DNA of 27,640 nucleotides from Pseudomonadota bacterium (GTDB lineage Bacteria; Pseudomonadota; Gammaproteobacteria; Enterobacterales; Enterobacteriaceae): the NCBI GenBank assembly GCA_023454395.1, contig JAEYFY010000371.1:1-27640 (forward strand). Direction: 5' to 3'. The notes beneath the pieces are model-generated. The model ran no database searches and was not told the origin of the DNA. It saw only the letters and a program-made list of their open reading frames with translations. Shown here piece after piece: positions 15,606 through 23,111 of this stretch (position 1 is its first letter; the number at the start of each line of letters is the position of its first letter). A program made the position numbers and the translations under genes.

Positions 15606-15677
15606 TGTGACATCACAAAGATATCAATGTGAATCTATATAGTCAACGAATAATTGACTATATTGTGATATCACAAT
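15606..15677. promoter_or_regulatory. Divergent arc-ant / mnt control region with paired operators
   Basis: Two matching palindromes lie here: TGTGACATCACA (15606-15617) and ATTGTGATATCACAAT (15662-15677, perfect over 16 bp). Their shared core TGTGA-N2-TCACA is 58 bp apart centre to centre. Between them is an inverted repeat, ATATAGTCAA (15637-15646) and TTGACTATAT (15654-15663), whose arms each hold a TTGACT. On the reverse strand TTGACT (15646-15641), 17 bases and TATCTT (15623-15618) form a good ant-type promoter, and its start would fall inside the left operator. The forward TTGACT lacks a good -10. An Mnt/Arc-like dimer-of-dimers site is the natural reading. Confidence 0.65.
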
Positions 15678-15695
15678 GACTTTACTGGTGGTTGT

Positions 15696-15953
15696 ATGTC
15701 ACAAAAAAATACGAGAATAAGAGATATAACGCCTTACAGCCTTAGAATGCCTGATACTTTGAAAGAAAAGTTAATGCAAAGGGCGAGTAAGAATGGACGA
15801 TCTCTTAATGCTGAAATGGTTATGATTCTTCAATCTGCGATAGATGAAGACAATGCCCCTAAAAATTTAAACGAGTTGTCACAACTTGATTCCGAAAAGT
15901 TCAAAGAGCTATTCATGGAAACTGTCAAGAAGATGTATGAGGGTAAATCATGA
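15696..15953 (+). CDS. mnt: Mnt-like ribbon-helix-helix repressor
   Basis: This 85-residue protein closely follows P22 Mnt in layout. A short arm is followed by the strand PYSLRMPDTLKEKL (Mnt: FNFRMP...REKL), a helix-turn RASKNGRSLNAEMVMILQSA (Mnt: ANGRSMNSEL), and a C-terminal helix FKELFMETVKKMYEG that matches the Mnt tetramerisation helix. P22 Mnt keeps the ant gene off in the lysogen. It is divergent from the arc-ant operon across 113 bases holding the paired palindromes. Its stop overlaps the next ATG (ATGA, 15950-15953), so the downstream SMEK gene is translationally coupled to this repressor. Confidence 0.85.
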   Translation: MSQKNTRIRDITPYSLRMPDTLKEKLMQRASKNGRSLNAEMVMILQSAIDEDNAPKNLNELSQLDSEKFKELFMETVKKMYEGKS

Positions 15954-16981
15954 GGCTTGATGAGAGAGAGGATATAATAAAAAAAATAGTGCGCACATTC
16001 TCACTTATTAAGTGTGATATAAGCAGCATGCAATCAATTAATATTCATAGCCTTAATATACATGCTGAAGATTTTTTTTGTGATGTATTTAACTTTTTAA
16101 ATGGCAATCTAAATTTAAGAAACGCAAACTCTGCATCATCTAATGAAAAATTCATTGACTTAGTCGATCATAATGCAAAGTTAGTTATTCAAGTTACAAC
16201 AACAAAATTAAAATCAAAAATTGATAATAGTCTTAAAATATTAAATGATGATAGATATAAAGGGTATCGGATTGAGATTTTTTATATATTAAATAAGCCA
16301 AAACACCTTCAAAAGGACACTTTAAATTCATATAGTAAACTATATGGTATAGAAGATATAACTGAGCAACTAAAGGATTTTGATGACTTATTAAGCGATA
16401 TAAAAAATCTTAGCGGTGAGAAATTATTAAAAATTTATCAATCTTATTTTAGGGATACAAACGAGAGATATACCGATGAGATTACATTGCAGACAGTTTT
16501 TGACTTGCTTATTAAAGGATACGAGACAAAAACACATAATTACAGTGAAGATTTTAGAAATATTGAGTTAACAGATAAGATAAAAATCAATAAGTTGAAT
16601 GGGAAGGTTTCATCGTTGTTGATGCTAGGAAGTGAATATTCCCTACCGATATACAATATTATTAATTCAGATGATCTTACTCGACTTAGTGCGCTAATAG
16701 TCAATGAGTTTTACTATGAAGTTTTAGTGGAAAATTTACGCTATTCTGGTGTGGCAATAAGCAAAATTAACAATAAAAGCCTTGCCGAACTACATGATAT
16801 GGCGTTATCTACTTATAGTGTAAACTTCTCTAAGGTTTTAGGTGATTTAAGCGAGAGAATAATGAAGGAAACTTATAGCGCATCTTTTCAAGAAACATCA
16901 GTATCTTGGGGGATTATCGCTTACTTTTTTGAAGAGTGTTATGTGGGTATAAAATATGATTCTACCGACAAAAATAATTAG
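15950..16981 (+). CDS. SMEK-domain protein of an ABC-three-component system
   Basis: This 343-residue protein shows the SMEK-domain pattern at its N-terminus: a helix (EREDIIKKIVRTFSL), SINIHSLNIHAEDFFCDVFN with Glu40, then KFIDLVDHNAKLVIQVTTTK (D70, Q81-V82-T83) and a Lys-rich turn (KLKSKIDNSL). The I-D-L...I-Q-V-T core resembles a degenerate restriction-endonuclease-like fold. The rest is helical, with no motif I can name. In ABC-3C conflict systems SMEK proteins act as the associated effector or sensor beside a middle component and a DUF2326 ATPase, and both follow here. The gene is coupled to the mnt-like stop and overlaps the next by 26 bases. It is markedly AT-rich next to the structural genes. 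Confidence 0.7.
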   Translation: MRLDEREDIIKKIVRTFSLIKCDISSMQSINIHSLNIHAEDFFCDVFNFLNGNLNLRNANSASSNEKFIDLVDHNAKLVIQVTTTKLKSKIDNSLKILNDDRYKGYRIEIFYILNKPKHLQKDTLNSYSKLYGIEDITEQLKDFDDLLSDIKNLSGEKLLKIYQSYFRDTNERYTDEITLQTVFDLLIKGYETKTHNYSEDFRNIELTDKIKINKLNGKVSSLLMLGSEYSLPIYNIINSDDLTRLSALIVNEFYYEVLVENLRYSGVAISKINNKSLAELHDMALSTYSVNFSKVLGDLSERIMKETYSASFQETSVSWGIIAYFFEECYVGIKYDSTDKNN

Positions 16982-17204
16982 TCCAATAGATTCATTGTAT
17001 TGTATATCTGCATATGTGGTTGAAATTTTAATAAATAAAAAAAATATAGCATTTGACGATTTACTCGATAGTATAAATTTAGCTTATCCAGTTCCGATAA
17101 GTATTGAGAAATTACAGCTTTGTCTAGACTTTTTATTTATTATCGGAAAACTGGATTTTGAAAATGAAACTTTTGAAATTATACTCAAGCAACCCAAAGT
17201 TTAA
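16956..17204 (+). CDS. ABC-3C middle component (MC6-like)
   Basis: This 82-residue protein opens with MILPTKIISPIDSLYCISAY. An N-terminal [IL]-L-P-x-K-x-x-x-P-x-x-S-L is the hallmark I associate with small ABC-3C middle components of the MC6 type. The rest forms winged-helix-like helices (VVEILINKKNIAFDDLLDSI, ISIEKLQLCLDFLFIIGKLD) and a short strand near the end, the usual layout of these linkers. By family knowledge the middle component bridges ATPase and effector. It overlaps both neighbours (26 bases with SMEK, about 40 with the ATPase), so the three are made together. The subfamily number is tentative. Confidence 0.65.
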   Translation: MILPTKIISPIDSLYCISAYVVEILINKKNIAFDDLLDSINLAYPVPISIEKLQLCLDFLFIIGKLDFENETFEIILKQPKV

Positions 17205-18891
17205 GACTATTGAATTTAATGATGGTCTTAATATTGTTGCTGGGTTGCAAAAAAGCAAGGAAAATGAACATACTTACAATGGTATAGGTAAGAGTAGTAG
17301 CTTGCAGTTGGTTCACCTTATGCTCGGTAGTAGTTTTAACACAAAAATAGAAAGTGATAAAAAGTTTAAGGCATTCCTATCTGGTTATGGCGATTTTTTC
17401 TTGGATTTTTCTTGTGGTTTATCTAAGTACACGATTAGAGTAAATTTCAGCAATGGTGATTACTATGTTAATGATGAAAAAATAGGTAAGGATAAAACTT
17501 TCTGCAAGTACCTAACGAAAATTATTTTACCAAAGGACAATAAGTGGATTTCATTCCGACAGGTTTTTAATTGTTTTGCCCGGCGACACTTGACTGGAAG
17601 AAGTTATTACGTGGATGCTTTAACTCAGCAGGCACAACCTATAGATAACTTTTATCAAAGAATAGTTAATTTATCACTGCTTGGTTTAGATTTAACACTG
17701 CCTAACTCATATAAAGAAACATTAATAAAAATTGAAAATATTGATAAGGCAAAAAAATCATTACAAGATGTGAATGAATCTAATGATGAGTCTGACTTGT
17801 TAGATTTAAAAGATAAACTGAGTAACTTATTATTTGATAAAGAGCATTTTATAATAGCAAAAAATTATGATGAACTAAAAAATGAAGCAGATATTCTTAC
17901 AGATGAAATAAATAAACTAAGGAATTCTATTTTTTCAAATAACAGATCTGTTAGGAGAAAAAAGAAAATACTCGATGATTCAATTCAACCATCTAACATT
18001 GATCTTAACAAAATTGAGATTATTTTTGAGGAAGCTAAGTTTCATTTTTCTGAGATGGTGCAGAAGCGATTAGAAGAGGCTGAAAATTTTCACCTGCGAA
18101 TTTTCGATGCTAGAAAAAAAAGATTAGAAACTGATGTAGGATCTTTGGAAAAAGAGAATATAGAATTAACTGAAAGACTTGAAAAATTAGAAGAGAATAG
18201 AGATTCGCTTCTTAAAGAGCTAGACTCAAAAGGTGCTCTTGAAGAATACAATTCAATAATTGAGCATATCAGAGGACTAGAGTTGCAAATTGCTGAGCTT
18301 TCGAGCAATCAATCTGCTCTTACTAAATTAACTAAAGACCAGGCGCGTTTGGAAAGAAAAAAAGCTGATATTGATTTTAAAGCTATAGAGTATATTGAAA
18401 AAGAAAAAGATCACATAGATGAAATAGAAAAGAAATTCAGAACGATAGTTAAGACAATATATAAGAACTTAGGTGGTTCACTTAAAATCACAAAGAATAA
18501 AGGGAAAGCAAAGTATCTGTATGATATAAATGTACATATCCCTAAAGATGGTTCACAGGGTATAAATGAAGTGAAAATATTCTGCTATGATATGTTGCTT
18601 TTTATTTTAAATCCTAATTTATTAGGGTTTATGGCTCATGATAGTTATTTATTTAGTGGAATAGATCAAAGACAAACAAGAACTATATTTAAAATAATAT
18701 TGGATAAGTGTAATAACTCTGGTTTGCAGTACTTTGTAAACATAAATAAAAATATCTATGATGACCTTGTTGTGCCTTTTGTTGACGATATTCTTACGAA
18801 TGAAGAGCGTCAGCAAATAATGGATGGCACAGTACTGGAGCTATTTGATGATAATAAAGATAGCACTTTGTTTGGTGAGTATTTTGATTAA
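17164..18891 (+). CDS. DUF2326/SMC-like ABC ATPase of an ABC-3C system
   Basis: This protein of about 575 residues starts KLLKLYSSNPKFKTIEFNDG, the standard DUF2326 opening. It is followed by Walker A NGIGKSSSLQLVHLMLG (about 39-45) and an insertion domain with a conserved WISFRQVFNCFARRH segment. A long coiled coil covers about 190-425 (LEKENIELTERLEKLEENRD and neighbours). The C-terminal DUF2326 domain has KIFCYDMLLF, GFMAHDSYLFSGIDQRQ and a final helix; HDS..F..D fits the Walker B/D-loop side of the ATPase. The ATG at 17164 is preferred over the in-frame TTG at 17158. SMC/Rad50-like ATPases of this type sense nucleoprotein structures in biological conflict systems. A terminator follows. 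Confidence 0.78.
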   Translation: MKLLKLYSSNPKFKTIEFNDGLNIVAGLQKSKENEHTYNGIGKSSSLQLVHLMLGSSFNTKIESDKKFKAFLSGYGDFFLDFSCGLSKYTIRVNFSNGDYYVNDEKIGKDKTFCKYLTKIILPKDNKWISFRQVFNCFARRHLTGRSYYVDALTQQAQPIDNFYQRIVNLSLLGLDLTLPNSYKETLIKIENIDKAKKSLQDVNESNDESDLLDLKDKLSNLLFDKEHFIIAKNYDELKNEADILTDEINKLRNSIFSNNRSVRRKKKILDDSIQPSNIDLNKIEIIFEEAKFHFSEMVQKRLEEAENFHLRIFDARKKRLETDVGSLEKENIELTERLEKLEENRDSLLKELDSKGALEEYNSIIEHIRGLELQIAELSSNQSALTKLTKDQARLERKKADIDFKAIEYIEKEKDHIDEIEKKFRTIVKTIYKNLGGSLKITKNKGKAKYLYDINVHIPKDGSQGINEVKIFCYDMLLFILNPNLLGFMAHDSYLFSGIDQRQTRTIFKIILDKCNNSGLQYFVNINKNIYDDLVVPFVDDILTNEERQQIMDGTVLELFDDNKDSTLFGEYFD

Positions 18892-18902
18892 CTTAAAACA
18901 AG

Positions 18903-18923
18903 ACCCGCTTCGGCGGGTTTTTT
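18903..18923 (+). terminator. Rho-independent terminator closing the ABC-3C operon
   Basis: ACCCGC (18903-18908), loop TTCG and GCGGGT (18913-18918) are followed by TTTTT. The stem extends with A-T pairs on both sides. It is a strong hairpin with a stable tetraloop, 12 bases after the ATPase stop, and marks the end of the inserted transcription unit. Confidence 0.88.
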
Positions 18924-18981
18924 ATTGTCTGAATATATCAACCTATTGATATTATTTGATTGTTCTAAATTGGAATAACCG

Positions 18982-19023
18982 ACCTACAAAATAATTGTAG
19001 GTAATTACGAAGTTTTCGTAGTT
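18982..19023 (+). other. Two tandem hairpins before the baseplate genes
   Basis: ACCTACAA (18982-18989), loop AATAA and TTGTAGGT (18995-19002) form a perfect 8-bp stem. AATTACGAA (19003-19011), loop GTT and TTCGTAGTT (19015-19023) form a 9-bp stem with one wobble. They stand back to back with no U-tract. A weak terminator-like GCCTC-GAGGT followed by T's (19055-19075) comes next. They may be regulatory, or scars of the accessory insertion. Confidence 0.45.
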
Positions 19024-19089
19024 AACTTTATGTCACGTAAAACTTTTACACCACGCCTCTTAACTGAGGTTTTTTACGCTGGAGGCAAT

Positions 19090-19854
19090 ATGGACTTAAC
19101 AAGCGGATTATTTACAGGTAGAGCGTCAGTGATCACGCGCTCTATTGGTGATTTTATTCTCGACTGCACGGTAAGAGAAGAACACACATCATCGTTACGA
19201 TTAACAAAGAACCCTGTTGAGTCTGGCGCTGACATTGCAGATCACGCAATCCTAGAACCTAAGACATTAACTGTGACAGGTATAGTTGTTGGCTATGAGC
19301 CACCTCAAAACTTTAAGAGCCTGACTGGGTTTGATACATCTGTACTTGATGATTACCCATTGCCATTAGAAATATCAGCAAATATGAAGCAAGCAGAAGC
19401 AATGATTGAGCAATATATCGGCATTGCTAATGTTGGTCTTGATGCCGCAGGAAAAGTATTAGCGCCGTGGTACCCAGATTCTGGCATAGGCAGTGCTGAC
19501 ACATCACAAACACTAGATAGAGTTGGTCGGTCTTACGATAGTTTGTTATCACTGCAAAAGCGTGGTGAAACGATAGATGTACAAACTGGCATTAAGTTAT
19601 ACAAAAACATGAGGATAACGAATGTCGGTACTATTCAAGATAAGCCGGGTTCTGCTGAGGTTACTTTAACACTTGAGGAGATATTCATTGTCGAGAACCA
19701 GACCGCAAAAGGGCTTCACCCTGATTTAAAAGGTCAGCCTCAAAAGCAGAATATGGGGAGAACTCAGCCTACTGATAAGGTTAAAAGTGGTAATTCATCT
19801 CTCATAAAAGACGGTGCAGGTGCGCTAAAAGATCTGATGGGGATTAAGCCATGA
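19090..19854 (+). CDS. Baseplate/distal tail protein
   Basis: The start is most likely the ATG at 19090, because GGAGG lies 5 bases upstream; a 20-codon in-frame extension to 19030 has no ribosome site and crosses a hairpin. The product (about 254 residues) begins MDLTSGLFTGRASVITRSIG and continues LDCTVREEHTSSLRLTKNPV with an ESGADIADHAILEPKTLTVT segment. The phrase 'E-S-G-A-x-I-x-D-H-x' is typical of baseplate hub/Dit-like and DNA-circulation-type tail proteins. A central helix is followed by VEVTL-like strands (AEVTLTLEEIFIVENQTAKG). It starts the baseplate gene block and overlaps the next gene by 4 bases. Confidence 0.72.
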   Translation: MDLTSGLFTGRASVITRSIGDFILDCTVREEHTSSLRLTKNPVESGADIADHAILEPKTLTVTGIVVGYEPPQNFKSLTGFDTSVLDDYPLPLEISANMKQAEAMIEQYIGIANVGLDAAGKVLAPWYPDSGIGSADTSQTLDRVGRSYDSLLSLQKRGETIDVQTGIKLYKNMRITNVGTIQDKPGSAEVTLTLEEIFIVENQTAKGLHPDLKGQPQKQNMGRTQPTDKVKSGNSSLIKDGAGALKDLMGIKP

Positions 19855-20189
19855 TTTACGAAATACCAGTATCAAGCAATCCCATTCAGGAGCAGATATT
19901 TACACTGTTCGATATGAATATTCGCCTAACACTTTACTTTAACTCCGTATCAAAAGGCTGGCAGTTTGACTTATTCGATACTGATAAAAATAAGGTGATC
20001 ACTCAACGTCAGGGGCTGGCTGTTAATGCGCCATCACTGTTAGAAAAGAACTTACCTTTCATTCTGATGCTATCTGATAAATCGCAGTTCGGTATCAACT
20101 CTGTCTCTCGAAAAGAGCTAGGCAATCGGCTTAGGTTGTATGTTATAGATAAGGAGGTTTGGCGTGAGGCAATTCGGACGACAACTTAA
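19851..20189 (+). CDS. Small baseplate protein (DUF6983-like)
   Basis: This 112-residue protein reads YEIPVSSNPIQEQIFTLFDM, NIRLTLYFNSVSKGWQFDLF, then GLAVNAPSLLEKNLPFILML and a Y-V-I-D end. The alternating strand pattern and the W-x-F-D-L motif match small proteins (DUF6983-like) found between the distal tail protein and hub genes of several myophages. It probably builds the baseplate core. It overlaps the next gene by 26 bases. Confidence 0.65.
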   Translation: MIYEIPVSSNPIQEQIFTLFDMNIRLTLYFNSVSKGWQFDLFDTDKNKVITQRQGLAVNAPSLLEKNLPFILMLSDKSQFGINSVSRKELGNRLRLYVIDKEVWREAIRTTT

Positions 20190-20988
20190 ATTAGTGATCG
20201 GTAGTGATAAACAGTCACTTGAAATAACAAACCTACGAGTCACATTTGAAGTAAAGAAAACACTAACACCAGAGCCAAACCCCGCAGTTATCAGAATTTA
20301 TAACCTCAACGCATCTCACCGTAACTTATTAACAAGCAAAGAATTCAATAGAGCCTCACTATCAGTGGGCTATGAAGAACTGCGCCAAATTTATGCTGGC
20401 GATATTGTTGAAGCCAATACACTGAGAGATGGTGAAGATTTTATTAGTGAGTTGATATGTGGTGATGGATTCAAAGCCTACACATCATCAGTGGTAAACA
20501 AAACACTGTCAGCTGGTAAGAGCGACACTGAAATTCTCAAAGAGAATACGCAGTCGATGGGAATAGAAACCGGTGTTGTTGATTTACCAAAAGACAGGCA
20601 ACTACCTCGAGGCAAGGTGATGTTTGGTGATCCGCGTGATTTACTTCACAAGGTAGCCAAGAACAACGACGCTCAGTGGTCTATTCAAGACGGTCAAATG
20701 ACGGTCTTACCGAAAGATAAGGTGCTTGCTGATAACGAAGGGTTCGTGCTTTCACAAGAAACGGGAATGATCGGCTCACCAGAGAAAACGGATGATGGTC
20801 TTAGTTTAACTTGTTTGTGTAATCCGTCATTACGGATCGGTGGCTTAGTCAGGGTTCAATCAATCATGTCTGAATATAACGGCGATTATAAAATAACTGA
20901 ATTGAGCCATGAGGGTGATTTTCTTGGTGATGATTGGTACTCACAAATCACTTGCATAGGTGGCAGATTTAAGAAGGTGGAAAAATAA
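20164..20988 (+). CDS. Baseplate hub protein
   Basis: This 274-residue protein begins at GTG; a textbook ribosome site (AAGGAGG, 20151-20157) lies 6 bases before it, which decides this start. It contains LEITNLRVTFEVKKTLTPEP, AVIRIYNLNASHRNLL, a SVGYEELRQIYAGDIVEANT segment and AKNNDAQWSIQDGQMTVLPK. The T-P-x-P-N-x-x-x-[IV]-x-I-x-N-L-[NS] signature and the galectin-like domains are shared by hub proteins of phages with Gp138-type spikes. The last residues (WYSQITCIGGRFKKVEK) lead directly into the spike gene, with one base of overlap. Confidence 0.8.
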   Translation: MRQFGRQLKLVIGSDKQSLEITNLRVTFEVKKTLTPEPNPAVIRIYNLNASHRNLLTSKEFNRASLSVGYEELRQIYAGDIVEANTLRDGEDFISELICGDGFKAYTSSVVNKTLSAGKSDTEILKENTQSMGIETGVVDLPKDRQLPRGKVMFGDPRDLLHKVAKNNDAQWSIQDGQMTVLPKDKVLADNEGFVLSQETGMIGSPEKTDDGLSLTCLCNPSLRIGGLVRVQSIMSEYNGDYKITELSHEGDFLGDDWYSQITCIGGRFKKVEK

Positions 20989-21641
20989 TGGAACCATCTC
21001 TACTGGATGTTTTATCGAGACAATCAGAAAACCAACGGCAAGACATACATACAGCATTACCCGCCCGTCTTATTTCATGTGACGGACATAGCGCAACAGT
21101 TGAATTAATGATAACCCACTTAATGAAAGATGGTGGTTCGATTACCTTGCCTCCTCTAGTCGATGTGCCAGTTGGATTTTATCGTGGAGGTGGCTTTTGC
21201 GTTACTGTTCCATTGAAAGAGGGTGATGAGGGGCTGGCTATATTTTCCGAGCGTTGCATTGATGGCTGGTATGCTTCAGGCAAACAATCAGTGCCATTAG
21301 ATACACGATTTCATGATTTATCTGATGCTTTCTTCCTACCGATGGGAAGTAGTCAGCCAAACAAGATACCTGATTACTCCAGTGATTCACTATCAATGCA
21401 GACCGATGATGGTTCAACATTCATTCGAATGAAAAAAGGGAAGATCCTTATTCAAGGCGATATCGAACACACAGGAAATAATACGCAAGAAGGTAATACG
21501 CTTATAAATGGTAATCACTCAGTGAAAGGCAATAGCGAATCATCAGGTGGCTCCATTAAACACAACGGCAAAAATATTGGTGATACGCATACTCATAGTG
21601 GTGTTGAAACCGGTCATGGAAATACAGGAGCGCCCAATTAA
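20988..21641 (+). CDS. Gp138-type membrane-puncturing spike
   Basis: This 217-residue protein has a Gp138 N-terminal OB-like domain (HTALPARLISCDGHSATVEL, LPPLVDVPVGFYRGGGFCVT, EGDEGLAIFSERCIDGWYAS, FHDLSDAFFLPMG). A beta-helical shaft with Asn/Gly repeats follows (QGDIEHTGNNTQEGNTLING), then a tip THTHSGVETGHGNTGAPN. The H-x-H in the tip is the iron-binding motif of P2 gpV/Gp138 needle points. The trimer should sit at the end of the tube and pierce the outer membrane on contraction. Head and tail genes on both sides are coupled by one-base overlaps. Confidence 0.88.
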   Translation: MEPSLLDVLSRQSENQRQDIHTALPARLISCDGHSATVELMITHLMKDGGSITLPPLVDVPVGFYRGGGFCVTVPLKEGDEGLAIFSERCIDGWYASGKQSVPLDTRFHDLSDAFFLPMGSSQPNKIPDYSSDSLSMQTDDGSTFIRMKKGKILIQGDIEHTGNNTQEGNTLINGNHSVKGNSESSGGSIKHNGKNIGDTHTHSGVETGHGNTGAPN

Positions 21642-22003
21642 TGAAAGTAAGACGACTTGATAATAATCATGATTGGACTTTCGGAAGCGGGCGAGCTGAC
21701 TACGCAACAAAATCTGAGGCGATTAGCCAATCTGTTTTAACGCGACTTCTATCTCTGCGTAATGACTGGTTTCTCAATACAGAGCATGGTGTTCGCTGGT
21801 TTGATTACTTGCGAAAAAATCCAAATCTCATCGCAATGGAAACAGAGATAAAAGGCACTGTTTTAAATACAGATGGCGTAGAGCAGATCACTGATTTTGA
21901 TATCCAGCTTAATCCCGACACGCGACGATTCACAATATCTGTCACGTATATTGATATTTATGGAAAAGAAAGTGAGGTGAACACAGATGATCCAAATAAC
22001 TGA
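21641..22003 (+). CDS. Baseplate wedge protein (gp25-like)
   Basis: This 120-residue protein has W-T-F-G-S-G-x-A-D-Y near the N-terminus, then AISQSVLTRLLSLRNDWFLN and EHGVRWFDYLRKNPNL. A basic-aromatic pattern 'R-L-L-x-x-x-x-[DE]-W-F-x-[ND]-x-x-x-G-V-x-W' with a C-terminal strand (RFTISVTYID) fits gp25/lysozyme-like baseplate wedge proteins. These join the sheath to the baseplate together with the J-type protein that follows. It overlaps that gene by 17 bases. Confidence 0.75.
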   Translation: MKVRRLDNNHDWTFGSGRADYATKSEAISQSVLTRLLSLRNDWFLNTEHGVRWFDYLRKNPNLIAMETEIKGTVLNTDGVEQITDFDIQLNPDTRRFTISVTYIDIYGKESEVNTDDPNN

Positions 22004-23111
22004 AACAGGGATAGTTATTGATAGTCTGTCAGATGTGCATAAGCGACTCACTGACGGTTTTAAACGGATTTACGGCGATGATATTAGTATTGATGCAGAT
22101 AGCCCTGACGGGCAGATGATAGGGTTATTCTCTCAAGAAATAGACAACATCAATCAGGCATTATCAATGATTGCTCAGATGTTAGATCCCTACAAAGCAA
22201 CTGGCGCATGGTTAGAACAGCGAGCAATGTATGCTGGCATTGTTCGTCGAGGTGCAGATTATAGTTACTTAGACGACGTGATCGTAACAGGAAAGCAAGG
22301 CGTAAAGGTACCAAAAGGCTCTATTTTCTCAGATGGAAATTTATCAAAGTGGGTGACGCTTGCTGATATTGTTTTAGATATTAATGGATCAGCAAGGGTA
22401 AACATGAGAAGCCATGAACTAGGTGCTTTCTCAATTCAAGCCGGGAAAGAGTTATCGATGGATACGGTGATTGTTGGTGTTGAAAAAATCACGACAACAA
22501 AAACAGCTAAAGAAGGTGTGTTCGAAGAGATGGACGGTAGTTTATTAACCCGGTTCATGCGTTCGCACTCAATTAATAATCATGATGACAGGCAAGGGCT
22601 TGAGGGTGCATTGCTTGATTTGCCAGATGTAAAACAAGCCAGAGTATACGAAAACTTCACTAACCAAACAGATGATAAAGGTGTACCTGCTCATTCACTA
22701 AATGCGGTTGTGATCGGTGGCAGTGATGATGATATAGGTCTGACTATTCTTAAAAAGAAAATAGGTGGCTGCGGTGTGTTCGGGAGCATCAGTAATACTC
22801 AAGAATATGCAGGAGCACAAAGGACGGTTAAATTTGATAGAGCATCCAGTGTCAATATTAAAATTAAGCTCTTATTGGAAAGGGTTGGTGGATTTCACGA
22901 TATAGATACAGAAAGCATAAAGTCAGCATTATCGGATACATCATTTGAAATAGGTGAATCAGTCTATGCCATGCGCTTAACCTGCCAAGTTAACTCAGTA
23001 CAAGGTTTCTATATCAAATCCATTACCGTTAATGGTTCAGATTCGGTGAAAGTTGGAGTTAGACAGTGTGCTCAAATTAGGCCAGAAGATGTGGAGGTAC
23101 TAATTGAGTAA
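21987..23111 (+). CDS. Baseplate J-like protein
   Basis: This 374-residue protein begins with a gp47/J-type opening: TETGIVIDSLSDVHKRLTDG, IYGDDISIDADSPDGQMIGL, MLDPYKATGAWLEQRAMYAG. After it come a beta domain (VPKGSIFSDGNLSKWVTLAD) and a DDRQGLEGALLDLPDVKQAR segment with a NFTNQTDDKGVPAHSLNAVV motif, all hallmarks of Mu gp47/P2 J baseplate wedges. The protein changes shape to trigger sheath contraction. Its stop lies 8 bases past the TTG start of the next gene. Confidence 0.88.
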   Translation: MIQITETGIVIDSLSDVHKRLTDGFKRIYGDDISIDADSPDGQMIGLFSQEIDNINQALSMIAQMLDPYKATGAWLEQRAMYAGIVRRGADYSYLDDVIVTGKQGVKVPKGSIFSDGNLSKWVTLADIVLDINGSARVNMRSHELGAFSIQAGKELSMDTVIVGVEKITTTKTAKEGVFEEMDGSLLTRFMRSHSINNHDDRQGLEGALLDLPDVKQARVYENFTNQTDDKGVPAHSLNAVVIGGSDDDIGLTILKKKIGGCGVFGSISNTQEYAGAQRTVKFDRASSVNIKIKLLLERVGGFHDIDTESIKSALSDTSFEIGESVYAMRLTCQVNSVQGFYIKSITVNGSDSVKVGVRQCAQIRPEDVEVLIE

